Source: Desulfallas sp. Bu1-1 | GTDB lineage: Bacteria > Bacillota > Desulfotomaculia > Desulfotomaculales > Desulfallaceae | Reading direction: 5' to 3' | NCBI RefSeq assembly: GCF_015594625.1 | Contig: NZ_JADNRQ010000022.1 | Location: forward strand, 1-49,119 | Length of the DNA stretch: 49,119 bases | Shown: piece after piece, positions 32,375-39,945 of the stretch | Layout: every line of letters starts with the position of its first letter | Position numbering within the stretch: the stretch's first letter is position 1 | The notes under the pieces: generated by a model | What the model was told of the DNA's origin: nothing | Databases searched by the model: none | What the model saw: the letters and a program-made list of their open reading frames with translations, nothing else | Position numbers and translations under genes: made by a program

Positions 32375-33427
32375 TTAACTAACAATACTACCAAATAACA
32401 TACCTGTTACTGTGGCCAGTACAATTACAATCAGCACATACACGATAGTTTTTTTGGTACCCATAACGTTCCGAACCACCAGCATGTTGGGCAAGCTCAG
32501 CGAGGGGCCGGCCAGCAGCAGCGCCAGGGCCGGGCCTTTGCCCATGCCCATGTCCAAAAACGCCTTGACGATGGGCACCTCGGTCAGGGTGGAGAAATAC
32601 ATCAGCGCGCCGAACACCGAGGCCAGCAGGTTGGCCGACAGGCCGTTGCCGCCCACCGAAACCTCAATCCAGTGCTGGGGAATTACGGCTTTGAGGATAC
32701 CGGCCACAAACACGCCCACCAGCAGGATGGGGAATATCAGCTTAACGAATTTCCAGGTTTCCACCAGCCATTCCTTTACTTCTTCACCATCGAACCACTG
32801 GGTGAGCACCACGGCCAAAAAGCTGAGCAGCGAGAAAATGATGGCGATTTTGCTCCAGAAGGGAATGGCCGCAGTGCCGAACAGCAAGATGGCCACCAGA
32901 GTGCCGAAGAAAGCCAAAAGATGACCCACCGGCTTGCCCTCTTCACCGGCAAACATGCCGCTGTCATCGCTGCCGGCAACTTCTTCTTTCCTGAAGATGA
33001 AGGCCATTAACAGGCCGATAATAATGGAAAACGATATAGCGCCTATGGCCCGGGCCAGGCCCAGCTCCCAGCCCATTTTCCGGGCGGTGAGTACTATGGC
33101 CAGGATATTGATGGCCGGACCGGAGAAAAGAAACGTGACCGCCGGGCCGAGCCCCGCGCCTTTTTTGTGGATACCCGCAAACAGGGGCAGCACGGTGCAG
33201 GAGCAGACAGCCAAAATGGCGCCGGATACCGAGGCCACCCCGTAAGCCAGGTGCTTGGGCGCCCGGGGGCCGAAATATTTTAACACCGCGCCGGTGGACA
33301 CCACCGCCGCAATGCCGCCGGCGATGAAGAAGGCCGGCACCAGGCAGGTGAGCACGTGCGCCGACAGGTATTCCAGAAGTTCGTTAATACCGCTCTGTAA
33401 TATTGCCATGAAGGTCATATTGTTCAT
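32375..33427 (-). CDS. ArsP/DUF318-type permease
   Basis: A 350-residue, eight- to ten-helix permease of the PF03773 family. The signature helix region AVCSCTVLPLFAGIHKKGAG with its two cysteines and the second-half copy STLTEVPIVKAFLDMGMGKG are present, as is SGPAINILAI. Members export organoarsenicals (ArsP) or remain uncharacterised. It lies downstream of the DGC/thioredoxin/CcdA set on the same strand but is separated from it by a terminator and a 414-bp gap, so it likely has its own promoter. Confidence 0.83.
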   Translation of the reverse strand: MNNMTFMAILQSGINELLEYLSAHVLTCLVPAFFIAGGIAAVVSTGAVLKYFGPRAPKHLAYGVASVSGAILAVCSCTVLPLFAGIHKKGAGLGPAVTFLFSGPAINILAIVLTARKMGWELGLARAIGAISFSIIIGLLMAFIFRKEEVAGSDDSGMFAGEEGKPVGHLLAFFGTLVAILLFGTAAIPFWSKIAIIFSLLSFLAVVLTQWFDGEEVKEWLVETWKFVKLIFPILLVGVFVAGILKAVIPQHWIEVSVGGNGLSANLLASVFGALMYFSTLTEVPIVKAFLDMGMGKGPALALLLAGPSLSLPNMLVVRNVMGTKKTIVYVLIVIVLATVTGMLFGSIVS

Positions 33428-33690
33428 CTCCCCAAAAGCATCTTATTGTATTTTGCAGTTTACTGATTGGTTAACTGGTAACTACTTATTTTTGCAGGGC
33501 GTAAATTAGTGCGCAGCCTGTTAAACCATATAAATTCCTCCTTTATCCTTCCGTAAAGTTAATAAATTTGTGCTATAAACGATATTATTAAAATTATTCA
33601 GTTACTTATATAATTATATCCTTATGATCTAATATAAAAGACTGCCTATCTTCTGTCAATGTATTTTTATTAAAAATTTTATAGAATAAA
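33428..33690. promoter_or_regulatory. Regulatory gap upstream of the ArsP-like permease
   Basis: About 260 bp, strongly AT-rich. It contains TTACTTATATAAT near 33602, a 13-mer repeated near 35468 ahead of the thioredoxin/CcdA operon. On the minus strand a perfect AAAGGAGGAATTTAT site precedes ATG GTT TAA (33529-33521), a two-codon frame that could be a leader or the corpse of a lost gene. Confidence 0.45.
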
Positions 33691-33719
33691 AGCGGGGCCA
33701 GCCAAGCTAAAACCCCGCT
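33691..33719 (-). terminator. Terminator of the DGC/thioredoxin/CcdA operon
   Basis: AGCGGGG (33691-33697) and CCCCGCT (33713-33719) form a GC-rich 7-bp stem; on the minus strand it is followed by TTTTATT. It lies about 120 bp beyond the end of the DGC gene and separates it from the permease gene. Confidence 0.75.
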
Positions 33720-33841
33720 CCAGTGATGGTCACAATTAAATTAACTAAATAACTATTTACCAGCATAATTGAATTATGAGTAACTCTCTGGGTGTCGGGG
33801 AAACACCGGGAGAAAGTTGCCCATATACCTTAATGAACAAA

Positions 33842-34231
33842 TTAACTGATACCCAAAGAAACACGAATTCTATCGCTGATTTTATTGATATCCTCCGTGG
33901 CCAGGTCAAAGTCATGGTTTTTCTTGATACCTTCCTCGGTCACCACCACATAGTCGGTGATGGTCACTCCGGCGTGTTCCAGGGTCTTTTTGGCGCACTG
34001 CACGGGGCAGCCGTCAATGGCAATTATTCTTTTGGCCCCTTTGGCTGACTCTACAAAACTTTCCACATGCCCGCCGATGCCGGCCAGGCAAAACATTTTG
34101 CCAATCCCGGCTTTAGTCAGCTCTACGCCCGCCTGGTTGGCAATTTGCCCCACATTGGAAGCCCCCGAACAGGGAAAAATTAAAATTTCCGTTGCTTCGC
34201 AGCTGCAAGTGCAAGAGCACTTATCCGCCAT
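33842..34231 (-). CDS. DGC-domain putative zinc-binding protein (short form)
   Basis: A 129-residue DGC protein (PF08859). It starts with a cysteine-rich KCSCTCSCEAT, then FPCSGASNVGQIANQAG, MFCLAGIGGH and the signature AIDGCPVQCAKKTL. It is shorter than the paralogue at 23656 and lacks its linker. It is the last gene of a four-gene minus-strand operon with a thioredoxin remnant, a CcdA-like protein and a small thioredoxin. The cysteines suggest binding of zinc or a soft metalloid; the function is not established. Confidence 0.85.
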   Translation of the reverse strand: MADKCSCTCSCEATEILIFPCSGASNVGQIANQAGVELTKAGIGKMFCLAGIGGHVESFVESAKGAKRIIAIDGCPVQCAKKTLEHAGVTITDYVVVTEEGIKKNHDFDLATEDINKISDRIRVSLGIS

Positions 34232-34244
34232 GCCAATCCCTCCC

Positions 34245-34487
34245 TTACATTTCTTCCTGGATGTAACGAATGATATCCTTGTGCTTGGGCACCCGCCCGA
34301 ACACTTTCACCTTGCCGTTAATCACCAGCCCCGGCGTCATCAGCACGTTGTACTCGGTGATTTTGTCCATGTCCTCCACTTTTTCCACTGTAGCGTCTAA
34401 GCCGATTTCCTCCACTGCCTTCTGTACCGCCTTCTCCAGCTCCTTGCATTTTTTGCAGCCTGGACCCAGCACCTTAATATCCACCAC
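34245..34487 (-). CDS. Small thioredoxin-like protein (TM0996 type)
   Basis: An 80-residue redox-active disulfide protein: active site GPGCKKCKE (Cys11, Cys14), cis-Pro region LMTPGLVINGKV and C-terminal GRVPKHKDII. These glutaredoxin-sized proteins often sit with metal or arsenic permeases. It resembles the C-terminal domain of the fusion encoded at 18514. GGAGGCGCAAGTG precedes the start. It likely exchanges thiols with the CcdA-like membrane protein encoded 11 bp upstream. Confidence 0.87.
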   Translation of the reverse strand: MVDIKVLGPGCKKCKELEKAVQKAVEEIGLDATVEKVEDMDKITEYNVLMTPGLVINGKVKVFGRVPKHKDIIRYIQEEM

Positions 34488-34498
34488 TTGCGCCTCCT

Positions 34499-35164
34499 TT
34501 AATGTAATATTTTATCCCATAAAAACCATAAACCCAGCAGCAGTAGTATCACGCCGCTTATCCTCTGCAAAATATCTCTCCAAACTTGTAGCCGGCCCAC
34601 TTTTTTTACCAGTCCTGTAAAGGTGCCGACAATCAGCAGGGGCAGGCTGCGCCCCAAAGCATAGACAAGCAACGTAAACCCGTAAAACGCGCTGCCCTTG
34701 CCGGCGGCATAGGCCAAAACCCCGGCCGTGACCGGTGTGGTGCAAGGCGAGGCGGCAAAAGCAAAGGGAATGCCAAGTAAAAACGCCCCCAAAAAACCTC
34801 TGGTCCCTGTAGATTTCAGGTTAAATCCCGGTAAATCAGGCAGGTTAAATAAGCCCAACAGGTTTAAACCCATGAGCAGTAAAACAAAGGCCGGCACATA
34901 CCATAAAACATCGCTTTCCATAAATAAGCTGCCGGCTAAAGCGGCCACCGCGCCCATAGCGGCCAGGGTGAGGGATAAACCCAGCACAAATGCCAGCGCC
35001 AGGGCAAACCCGCGCAGCTTTGATTTTTCAGCGTAACCGCCCACGTAGCTCGCCACAAAAACCACCGTGGGCAGTGTGCAGGGGCTGAGACCGCTGGCTA
35101 GTCCTCCGGCAAACACCAGTATGCCGGCCAAAAGGGTGATGGAGTCGGCTGCCAGGTTAATCAT
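34499..35164 (-). CDS. ccdA: CcdA/DsbD-like membrane thiol transporter
   Basis: A 221-residue, six-helix protein. The redox cysteines are in the two inverted-repeat halves: GLASGLSPCTLPTVVF and AFAASPCTTPVTAG. CcdA proteins carry reducing power from cytoplasmic thioredoxin to proteins outside. Its ATG overlaps the stop of the thioredoxin remnant. In this operon it would serve a metal- or arsenic-linked thiol system rather than cytochrome maturation; no cytochrome c genes are nearby. Confidence 0.85.
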   Translation of the reverse strand: MINLAADSITLLAGILVFAGGLASGLSPCTLPTVVFVASYVGGYAEKSKLRGFALALAFVLGLSLTLAAMGAVAALAGSLFMESDVLWYVPAFVLLLMGLNLLGLFNLPDLPGFNLKSTGTRGFLGAFLLGIPFAFAASPCTTPVTAGVLAYAAGKGSAFYGFTLLVYALGRSLPLLIVGTFTGLVKKVGRLQVWRDILQRISGVILLLLGLWFLWDKILH

Positions 35165-35386
35165 GAATCGCTCACCAGGCCTTGAAGCTGTTTATCCAGC
35201 CCGGTAGGGTCCACCTCGCCTACAATAGGCGGAACAGCTTTGCCATCTTTACCTACCAGAACCACCGCGGGGATAGAGGTAACCGCGTATTTTTGGGCCA
35301 GTTCCATTAATGCTTCGCGCTCGGTTTCCTGATAAAAGACAATGTCAATCCATGAGCAATAAAACAAGCATACTTCTTTTCCCCAT
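35161..35386 (-). pseudogene. Thioredoxin-like gene that lost its active site
   Basis: GGAGG (35393-35397) serves ATG at 35386, which begins a signal-like MGKRSMLVLLLMD and stops at once. In another frame IDIVFYQETEREALMELA, QKYAVTSIPAVVLVGKDGKA continues to 35161 as the C-terminal two-thirds of a thioredoxin, with the cis-Pro of SIPAVVLVG. The CXXC active site that should lie between the parts is missing. A 98-residue open frame from 35457 covers this by chance. It overlaps the ATG of the CcdA gene. Confidence 0.65.
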
Positions 35387-35492
35387 AACATTCCTCCAAT
35401 CGTTAATATCCAGGTTATTGGGCTTCCTTCTTTTCGGTGACCAATTATCGTTATCATTATTAATACTTACTTATATAATGATTTTTTTATTA

Positions 35493-35521
35493 AATATAAC
35501 TTTATATGTTATTGTTGTCAA
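35493..35521 (-). promoter_or_regulatory. Promoter of the thioredoxin/CcdA/DGC operon
   Basis: On the minus strand TTGACA (35521-35516), a 17-nt spacer and TATATT (35498-35493) form a near-consensus vegetative promoter. An AT-rich stretch with TTACTTATATAAT lies just downstream and may be the operator shared with the ArsP-like gene. Confidence 0.65.
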
Positions 35522-35616
35522 TATTATTTAATCTTATTTAATTCCTTTGTATTGGCAAAATGTCTGTATTTTATTATAATTAAATAATAATTAACTTATG
35601 GCAAAGGGGATTTCAC

Positions 35617-35841
35617 ATGCCAACAAATTGTGCGTGCTGTGGTATCGCCAAACGGGAGAACGGTCGGCTGCGCTGTGTAAAGTACCATTACCTGATGACG
35701 CCCCAAACGCCGGAGACCGAACGTGAGTGCAGTTATTTTACCCCGTTTATGGAAGAGGACGGGGAACTGCTTTCCCCCGAGGAACACCTGATGTTGAAGG
35801 AAATGGAGATGCAGGCCAGGGGGTTTAAGGGACCCATTTAG
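35617..35841 (+). CDS. Cys-rich small protein of unknown function (copy 1)
   Basis: A 74-residue protein that I do not recognise. It starts with CACCGIAKRENGRLRC, a zinc-ribbon-like knuckle, then a spacer and ECSYFTPFMEEDGELLSPEE, ending in a charged helix. AAAGGGGATTTCAC precedes the ATG. The next gene encodes a clear relative with the same order: Cys knuckle, D/E-CSYF, E-D-G, acidic tail. They face away from the thioredoxin/CcdA operon and probably share its promoter region. Likely small metal-binding proteins. Confidence 0.65.
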   Translation: MPTNCACCGIAKRENGRLRCVKYHYLMTPQTPETERECSYFTPFMEEDGELLSPEEHLMLKEMEMQARGFKGPI

Positions 35842-35940
35842 CGTAGCTGGCCCCAAAAAAAGTGTTGTTATAGAACGGTTCATTTAGTTAAAACCTGGAA
35901 GTTAACAAACATGTTTTTAGTACATTACGGGGGTGTATTT

Positions 35941-36135
35941 ATGAGGGGTTGTGCGAACTGCGGCCTGCGGGTCAACGACCAGTGCTATGTCAACGGGCGC
36001 CGGATTAAACCCGGTGACCACGAGTTGTTTAAAGATTGCAGCTATTTTATTGAACCGGTAATAGAAGACGGCCGGGTACTGGAGCCCGCTCAACTGCTGC
36101 TGTTGGCGGAAAACGAAATTCAAAGGCGCAAGTGA
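35941..36135 (+). CDS. Cys-rich small protein of unknown function (copy 2)
   Basis: A 64-residue relative of the preceding protein: CANCGLRVNDQC knuckle, then FKDCSYFIEPVIEDGRVLEP and a helical tail. ATG at 35941 is chosen since ACGGGGGTG lies upstream; a start at 35911 would add ten residues without a site. Together they look like a tandem duplication that diverged. No function is known to me. Confidence 0.65.
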   Translation: MRGCANCGLRVNDQCYVNGRRIKPGDHELFKDCSYFIEPVIEDGRVLEPAQLLLLAENEIQRRK

Positions 36136-36183
36136 AGTGTAATCAAGTAGCACCCGTGCGGTGCGTAAAGGGAGGGATTGTCT

Positions 36184-36206
36184 TGGCCATATACGGCCTT
36201 TTTTAT
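36184..36206 (+). terminator. Weak terminator after the Cys-rich pair
   Basis: GGCC ATATAC GGCC followed by TTTTTT (about 36187-36206) can form a short hairpin with a T-run on the plus strand. Confidence 0.4.
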
Positions 36207-36262
36207 TATAAAAAATGGGTATAATTAATATTTCTAAAATCTATAAAGATGCTACTTAATTG

Positions 36263-36730
36263 TCAAATAAACAGGTTGACGTCCGATTCCAACGCCGTTT
36301 TGATGTAGCTTGCAGCGTCGGAAACCTCTACGCCCTCAATAAAATCTTCGGGCTGCAGGTTCATCATTTGCATGGTCATCAGGCAGGCGTGGAGTTTTAC
36401 GCCTTCCAAACGGCACATTTCCAGCAGGGTTTCAATATTTGGCACCCCGGCGCGTTCTTCCGCCAGTTTGGTCATCATTCTGGTGGAAGCGGCGGGAACA
36501 CCGGGCAAAGCTCCCAGTAACCCGTTGGGGTAATATTTAATCTTTTTCAGGCCGTCTTTACGGATAACGTCAATTCCGTCAAAGGTGAAAAAGATCATGG
36601 TTTCCGCCCCGGCCCGCTTGGCCTGCAGCGCCAGTATCAGGGGGGGGTATACGCCGTCCAGGGTATTACGGGAACAAATGAAATTAGCTCGCTTATTTTT
36701 ATTATTGTTTTTCTGTTTACTTTTAACCAT
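36263..36730 (-). CDS. DsrE/DsrF-like family protein (DsrE_2)
   Basis: A 155-residue protein of the DsrE_2 type, built as an alpha/beta layer. Family stretches are TLDGVYPPLILALQAKRAGAE, IFFTFDGIDVIRK, LLGALPGVPAASTRMMTKLAEE and HACLMTMQMMNL, where the Cys may carry sulfur. ATG at 36730 follows TGGAGTGATCTT; a longer reading from 36799 lacks a site. Such proteins take part in sulfur transfer or act as peroxiredoxin-like accessory proteins in sulfur-metabolising bacteria. It is a single gene here. Confidence 0.83.
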   Translation of the reverse strand: MVKSKQKNNNKNKRANFICSRNTLDGVYPPLILALQAKRAGAETMIFFTFDGIDVIRKDGLKKIKYYPNGLLGALPGVPAASTRMMTKLAEERAGVPNIETLLEMCRLEGVKLHACLMTMQMMNLQPEDFIEGVEVSDAASYIKTALESDVNLFI

Positions 36731-36832
36731 AAGATCACTCCATAATTTATTTTTAGATTTATATATTGTAATATTAAAATAAATAGGTGTTAATGTCAAG
36801 CGAGAATTAACACGTGGAAGATTTTCTCAAAG

Positions 36833-37300
36833 CTATGGCCTGGTGTTGGGTCCCACTATGACCGGGCATTTTATTTTTTTAGCCAGGGTATTGAAATTAA
36901 ATTTCAGGCCCGCTTCAGCCGCTGGCCGGGTGGCATGGGGATTCGGCAGTACCAGCAGGGCCGTTCGGGGTGAGCCGGCTAATTCCAGAATGACCCGGGT
37001 GGTTTGGCCTGTTGCTATCTCGGTTTCCACTTCAACCCCCGATTCCTCCGCCAGCTTTTGAAACCGGGCCAGTTCTTTTTGTGCATTGTTTACCAGTTCA
37101 TTTTCCAGCCAGCGAAAAAATTTCGTTCTTGTACCAGAAGCGCTGATCCATTCATCGCCGAGGATGCAGCTCCAGCTTTCGTCCAGGATGAACACGGCCC
37201 GCAAAGGAGTCCGCCACAACCGCGCCAACTCAATTGCCGTTAGACCGGCCAAACGGGCGGACAAAGACCCGTCGGTGATAAATACGATTTGGCCTTTCAC
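36833..37300 (-). CDS. Universal-stress-like protein without the ATP motif
   Basis: A 155-residue protein with the Usp alternation (GQIVFITDGSLSARLAGLTA, LRAVFILDESW, LLVLPNPHATRP, KIKCPVIVGPN). The ATP-binding GX2GX9GS motif is not seen. GTG at 37300 is chosen because AAGAAGGGAT precedes it; the frame is open to 37378, but that part covers a promoter and inverted repeat. It may be a non-ATP Usp regulator. Confidence 0.65.
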   Translation of the reverse strand: MKGQIVFITDGSLSARLAGLTAIELARLWRTPLRAVFILDESWSCILGDEWISASGTRTKFFRWLENELVNNAQKELARFQKLAEESGVEVETEIATGQTTRVILELAGSPRTALLVLPNPHATRPAAEAGLKFNFNTLAKKIKCPVIVGPNTRP

Positions 37301-37331
37301 AATATCCCTTCTTAAAAAATCACGTATGACG

Positions 37332-37381
37332 AGCTTGTTGACAAAGCGTGCATCCCCAATATAATGGTTTGTCAACAAGCT
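37332..37381 (+). promoter_or_regulatory. Near-consensus promoter flanked by a perfect 14-bp inverted repeat
   Basis: AGCTTGTTGACAAA (37332-37345) is repeated exactly inverted at 37368-37381, with 22 bp between. The left arm contains the -35 box TTGACA (37338-37343), followed after 16 nt by TATAAT (37360-37365); the right arm would cover the start site. A dimeric repressor binding both arms could close this promoter. It reads toward the ankyrin lipoprotein and lies upstream of the divergent Usp-like gene. Confidence 0.7.
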
Positions 37382-37522
37382 GATAATATTTTACTGCAAA
37401 AGTGCCAGGCACAAGTACCGGGTTTTTGCAGCAAAATTAATTTGCCCGTTGGTATCAGAAAATCATGTTTTTTGATCGTTACAAGTTGTATAATAAAACA
37501 AATTTGTTAATGAGTGATAATT

Positions 37523-38068
37523 ATGTTATTAAAGAAGTATACCATTTTTTTAATTCTTGCGATCGTGTTGCTGGCGTCTTGTTCCGGCAATACCGGGGAG
37601 CCCCTGATCAAGGCGACCATGGAAGGAGACTCCGCCGCTGTTCGGAAATTGTTGCAGGAGGGTGCGGACGTCAATATAACGAATCGCGACGGTAATACGG
37701 CCCTGATGTGGGCCGCGTACAGGGGAAACGCCGGAATGGTAAAACTGCTGTTGGATCGCGGGGCCGAACCGGACATGCAAGGCAACCGGGATTGGACGGC
37801 GCTGATGTTCGCTGCGGCCAGGGGGCATACTGATATTGTCAAGATAATGGTGGATAAGGGCGCGGGTATTAATAAAAAAAATAAAGAAGGCAACACGGCT
37901 TTGATGTACGCCGCGATGGGCGGGTATATCGATATCGTGCGGTTATTGTTGGATCGTCAGGCGGATATGAATATAAAAAATATCGAGGGTAAAACAGCAA
38001 TTGACCTGGCGGAGGAACAGGGCCACACGGACGTGGTTTCCCTGCTTAAAGAAAAAGGAGCCCGGTAA
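37523..38068 (+). CDS. Ankyrin-repeat lipoprotein
   Basis: A 181-residue exported protein. The signal LLKKYTIFLILAIVLLASC ends in the lipobox LASC, so the mature protein is lipid-anchored outside the cell. Four ankyrin repeats follow, recognisable by DGNTALMWAAYRGNAGMV, DWTALMFAAARGHTDIV, EGNTALMYAAMGGYIDIV and EGKTAIDLAEEQGHTDVV. ATG at 37523 is used; an in-frame GTG at 37514 is possible. It likely binds a partner protein at the cell surface; the partner is unknown. Transcription starts from the dyad-flanked promoter about 150 bp upstream. Confidence 0.88.
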   Translation: MLLKKYTIFLILAIVLLASCSGNTGEPLIKATMEGDSAAVRKLLQEGADVNITNRDGNTALMWAAYRGNAGMVKLLLDRGAEPDMQGNRDWTALMFAAARGHTDIVKIMVDKGAGINKKNKEGNTALMYAAMGGYIDIVRLLLDRQADMNIKNIEGKTAIDLAEEQGHTDVVSLLKEKGAR

Positions 38069-38162
38069 CATTTTCCCGGTGCGGGATGGACATGTCCCGG
38101 CAATTGAGTACAATAAGTGTAGCGGTATTAATCAAATTTAATTTGTTCAGGCGGGGGATAAT

Positions 38163-38531
38163 GTGCGCGAGGACAATATAACTTGCATCCAACACGCAAA
38201 ATTTATTTTTGATTTCTTTGAAAAAAGGGAATGGGCGCCGGGGGAAGAGTCGCCGTTGAAAAAAATCACCGGGGTCCGCAAAGTTGAACCCGGGGCTGTC
38301 AGGAATTTGGGCGCCTTTTTGTCGGTGCGGCTTGACCGAATAGCGCGGATGATGGAAATATTACTATCCGCCCATGACAACTGGGCCGTCACCGGTAAAA
38401 AGGACAGGGTCATCATGGAGACCAACTCGTTTGACTTTAATGACGCCATCAGATTATTAAAGGAACACGGTTTTCATGACGACGAGTTTGTTTTGCAAGT
38501 GGAGTATGAACGTAAATGGGGTATGTTGTAG
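38163..38531 (+). CDS. Hypothetical protein, function not recognised
   Basis: A 122-residue soluble protein starting at GTG, with GGGGGAT upstream. No motif I know is present; it is mainly helical with AKFIFDFFEKREWAPGEE, NLGAFLSVRLDRIARMMEILL and NDAIRLLKEHGFHDDEFV. It lies 94 bp after the ankyrin lipoprotein on the same strand and just before a strong terminator, so it probably closes that unit. Confidence 0.55.
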   Translation: MREDNITCIQHAKFIFDFFEKREWAPGEESPLKKITGVRKVEPGAVRNLGAFLSVRLDRIARMMEILLSAHDNWAVTGKKDRVIMETNSFDFNDAIRLLKEHGFHDDEFVLQVEYERKWGML

Positions 38532-38552
38532 TAACAATGCCGGAATAAAAAT

Positions 38553-38587
38553 CGAGTCCCCGGGCGATAAAGTTGGCCGGGGACTCG
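38553..38587. terminator. Bidirectional terminator between converging genes
   Basis: CGAGTCCCCGG (38553-38563) pairs with CCGGGGACTCG (38577-38587), an 11-bp GC-rich stem with A-rich sequence on the left and T-rich on the right. It separates the hypothetical gene from the converging YeiH gene. Confidence 0.8.
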
Positions 38588-38604
38588 TTGTGTTTTGAAG
38601 ATGA

Positions 38605-39945
38605 TTATTTTGCTGCGACCGCTACCCAGTAACTCCCCAGGATTAATACGGAGAAAATGTATCCAAGGGGAACATTGATCAACACGCCGGTTGTGAATGC
38701 TGCAAACGGCTTCCAACCCACGGAGGTGAGCTCCCTGAAACGGGTGGTCAGGCCAATGGCCAGGAAGCAGAAGATAAAGGCCCAGGTTCTTAAGGTTTTA
38801 AGAGGCTTGATTATATCCGAAGTTATGGCCTGCGAGGTTGCAGCGTCGGCTCCGGCGATAATCAACGTCACCAGCGCCGATGCTACGAAGAAACCGAGAA
38901 CGAACTTGGGGAACCTGCGCCATATTTCGCCGGCGTCGGCCTTGGTGCCGTCTTCCCTCTTTTCCCACCTGGTGATGGAAATCAGAGCCAGCAGGAAAGC
39001 CCAAATGCCTACAAACATGTCGCGCCCGACTACCTTCATCAGAGTGAAGGTTGTGATGGCCTTATCCCCGATGGCGGCTGCGGCGGCCATTCCGGCGGCA
39101 TCGGCAAACTCCGAAGTGCCGATCCATGCTCCAGCGGGGCCGGCGGGAATACCGGATGCGGTAATGAAAACCGGCAGGGCGTAGATCATGATAATGGCCC
39201 AAACGACAACAAGCGTAATGGCTACAGAAACGTGTTGCTTTTCAGCTTTAACGGCACCGCCGATGGCAATGGATGCCGATACGCCGCAAATGGAACCGCC
39301 GGCGCCCAGGGTGGCCGCAAACCTTCTGTCCAGGCCGAACAGCTTGGTGGCGGCCCAGTAAATGGACAGGAATGTTGAAACGGCTATTACAGTGGCCTGG
39401 GTAAAAGCAACGGGGCCTGCCTGAATGATTAAAGTAAAGGGAAGCGTGGCACCGAGTAAAACGATACCGACTTTAACATAAAATTCAGTGCGCAATGCTG
39501 CTTCAAACCATTTGGGAACCGGTAAAACGTTGCTGATGATTAAACCAAGGCCAAGCGCTACCAGCGGCGCTTCCAGGTTGTATTTTTTCGCCCATTCCCA
39601 GGAGCCGAATATTGATACCATTACGGCCATGACGAAAATGATTAGAAAACCGGGTATGAACTCGCTGAGTTTGTGACCCAGGATTTTTACGGCAATGGAA
39701 AACAGAACCGTAAAAACTATAAACATTAGAATTAACGATTCCAGGTTGCTTCCAAGGTAAGCGGTGACAGCGCCGAATTCCGTCCATCCAGGAATGTCGA
39801 ATGCGATCAACTTGATCGAGCTGCCGGAAAACCAGAATAATATGGCTGCCAAGACCAGACCAATACCGAGCCAGACCGCCCACCAGTCTTCTTTCTTGTA
39901 CAGGTCCGACCAACCCCCACTGGCTGTAGCGGGCTTATTGGACAT
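38605..39945 (-). CDS. UPF0324/YeiH putative sulfate exporter (long form)
   Basis: A 446-residue membrane protein with ten to twelve helices. YeiH-family traits are FYVKVGIVLLGATLPF, LGAGGSICGVSASIAIGGAV and the C-terminal GLTTRFREL. An extra N-terminal helix (SDLYKKEDWWAVWLGIGLVL) precedes the family core. ATG at 39945 follows AAGGAG by 8 nt. The family is predicted to export sulfate or related sulfonates; direct proof is thin. It diverges from the two-component kinase gene at 40380. Confidence 0.85.
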   Translation of the reverse strand: MSNKPATASGGWSDLYKKEDWWAVWLGIGLVLAAILFWFSGSSIKLIAFDIPGWTEFGAVTAYLGSNLESLILMFIVFTVLFSIAVKILGHKLSEFIPGFLIIFVMAVMVSIFGSWEWAKKYNLEAPLVALGLGLIISNVLPVPKWFEAALRTEFYVKVGIVLLGATLPFTLIIQAGPVAFTQATVIAVSTFLSIYWAATKLFGLDRRFAATLGAGGSICGVSASIAIGGAVKAEKQHVSVAITLVVVWAIIMIYALPVFITASGIPAGPAGAWIGTSEFADAAGMAAAAAIGDKAITTFTLMKVVGRDMFVGIWAFLLALISITRWEKREDGTKADAGEIWRRFPKFVLGFFVASALVTLIIAGADAATSQAITSDIIKPLKTLRTWAFIFCFLAIGLTTRFRELTSVGWKPFAAFTTGVLINVPLGYIFSVLILGSYWVAVAAK

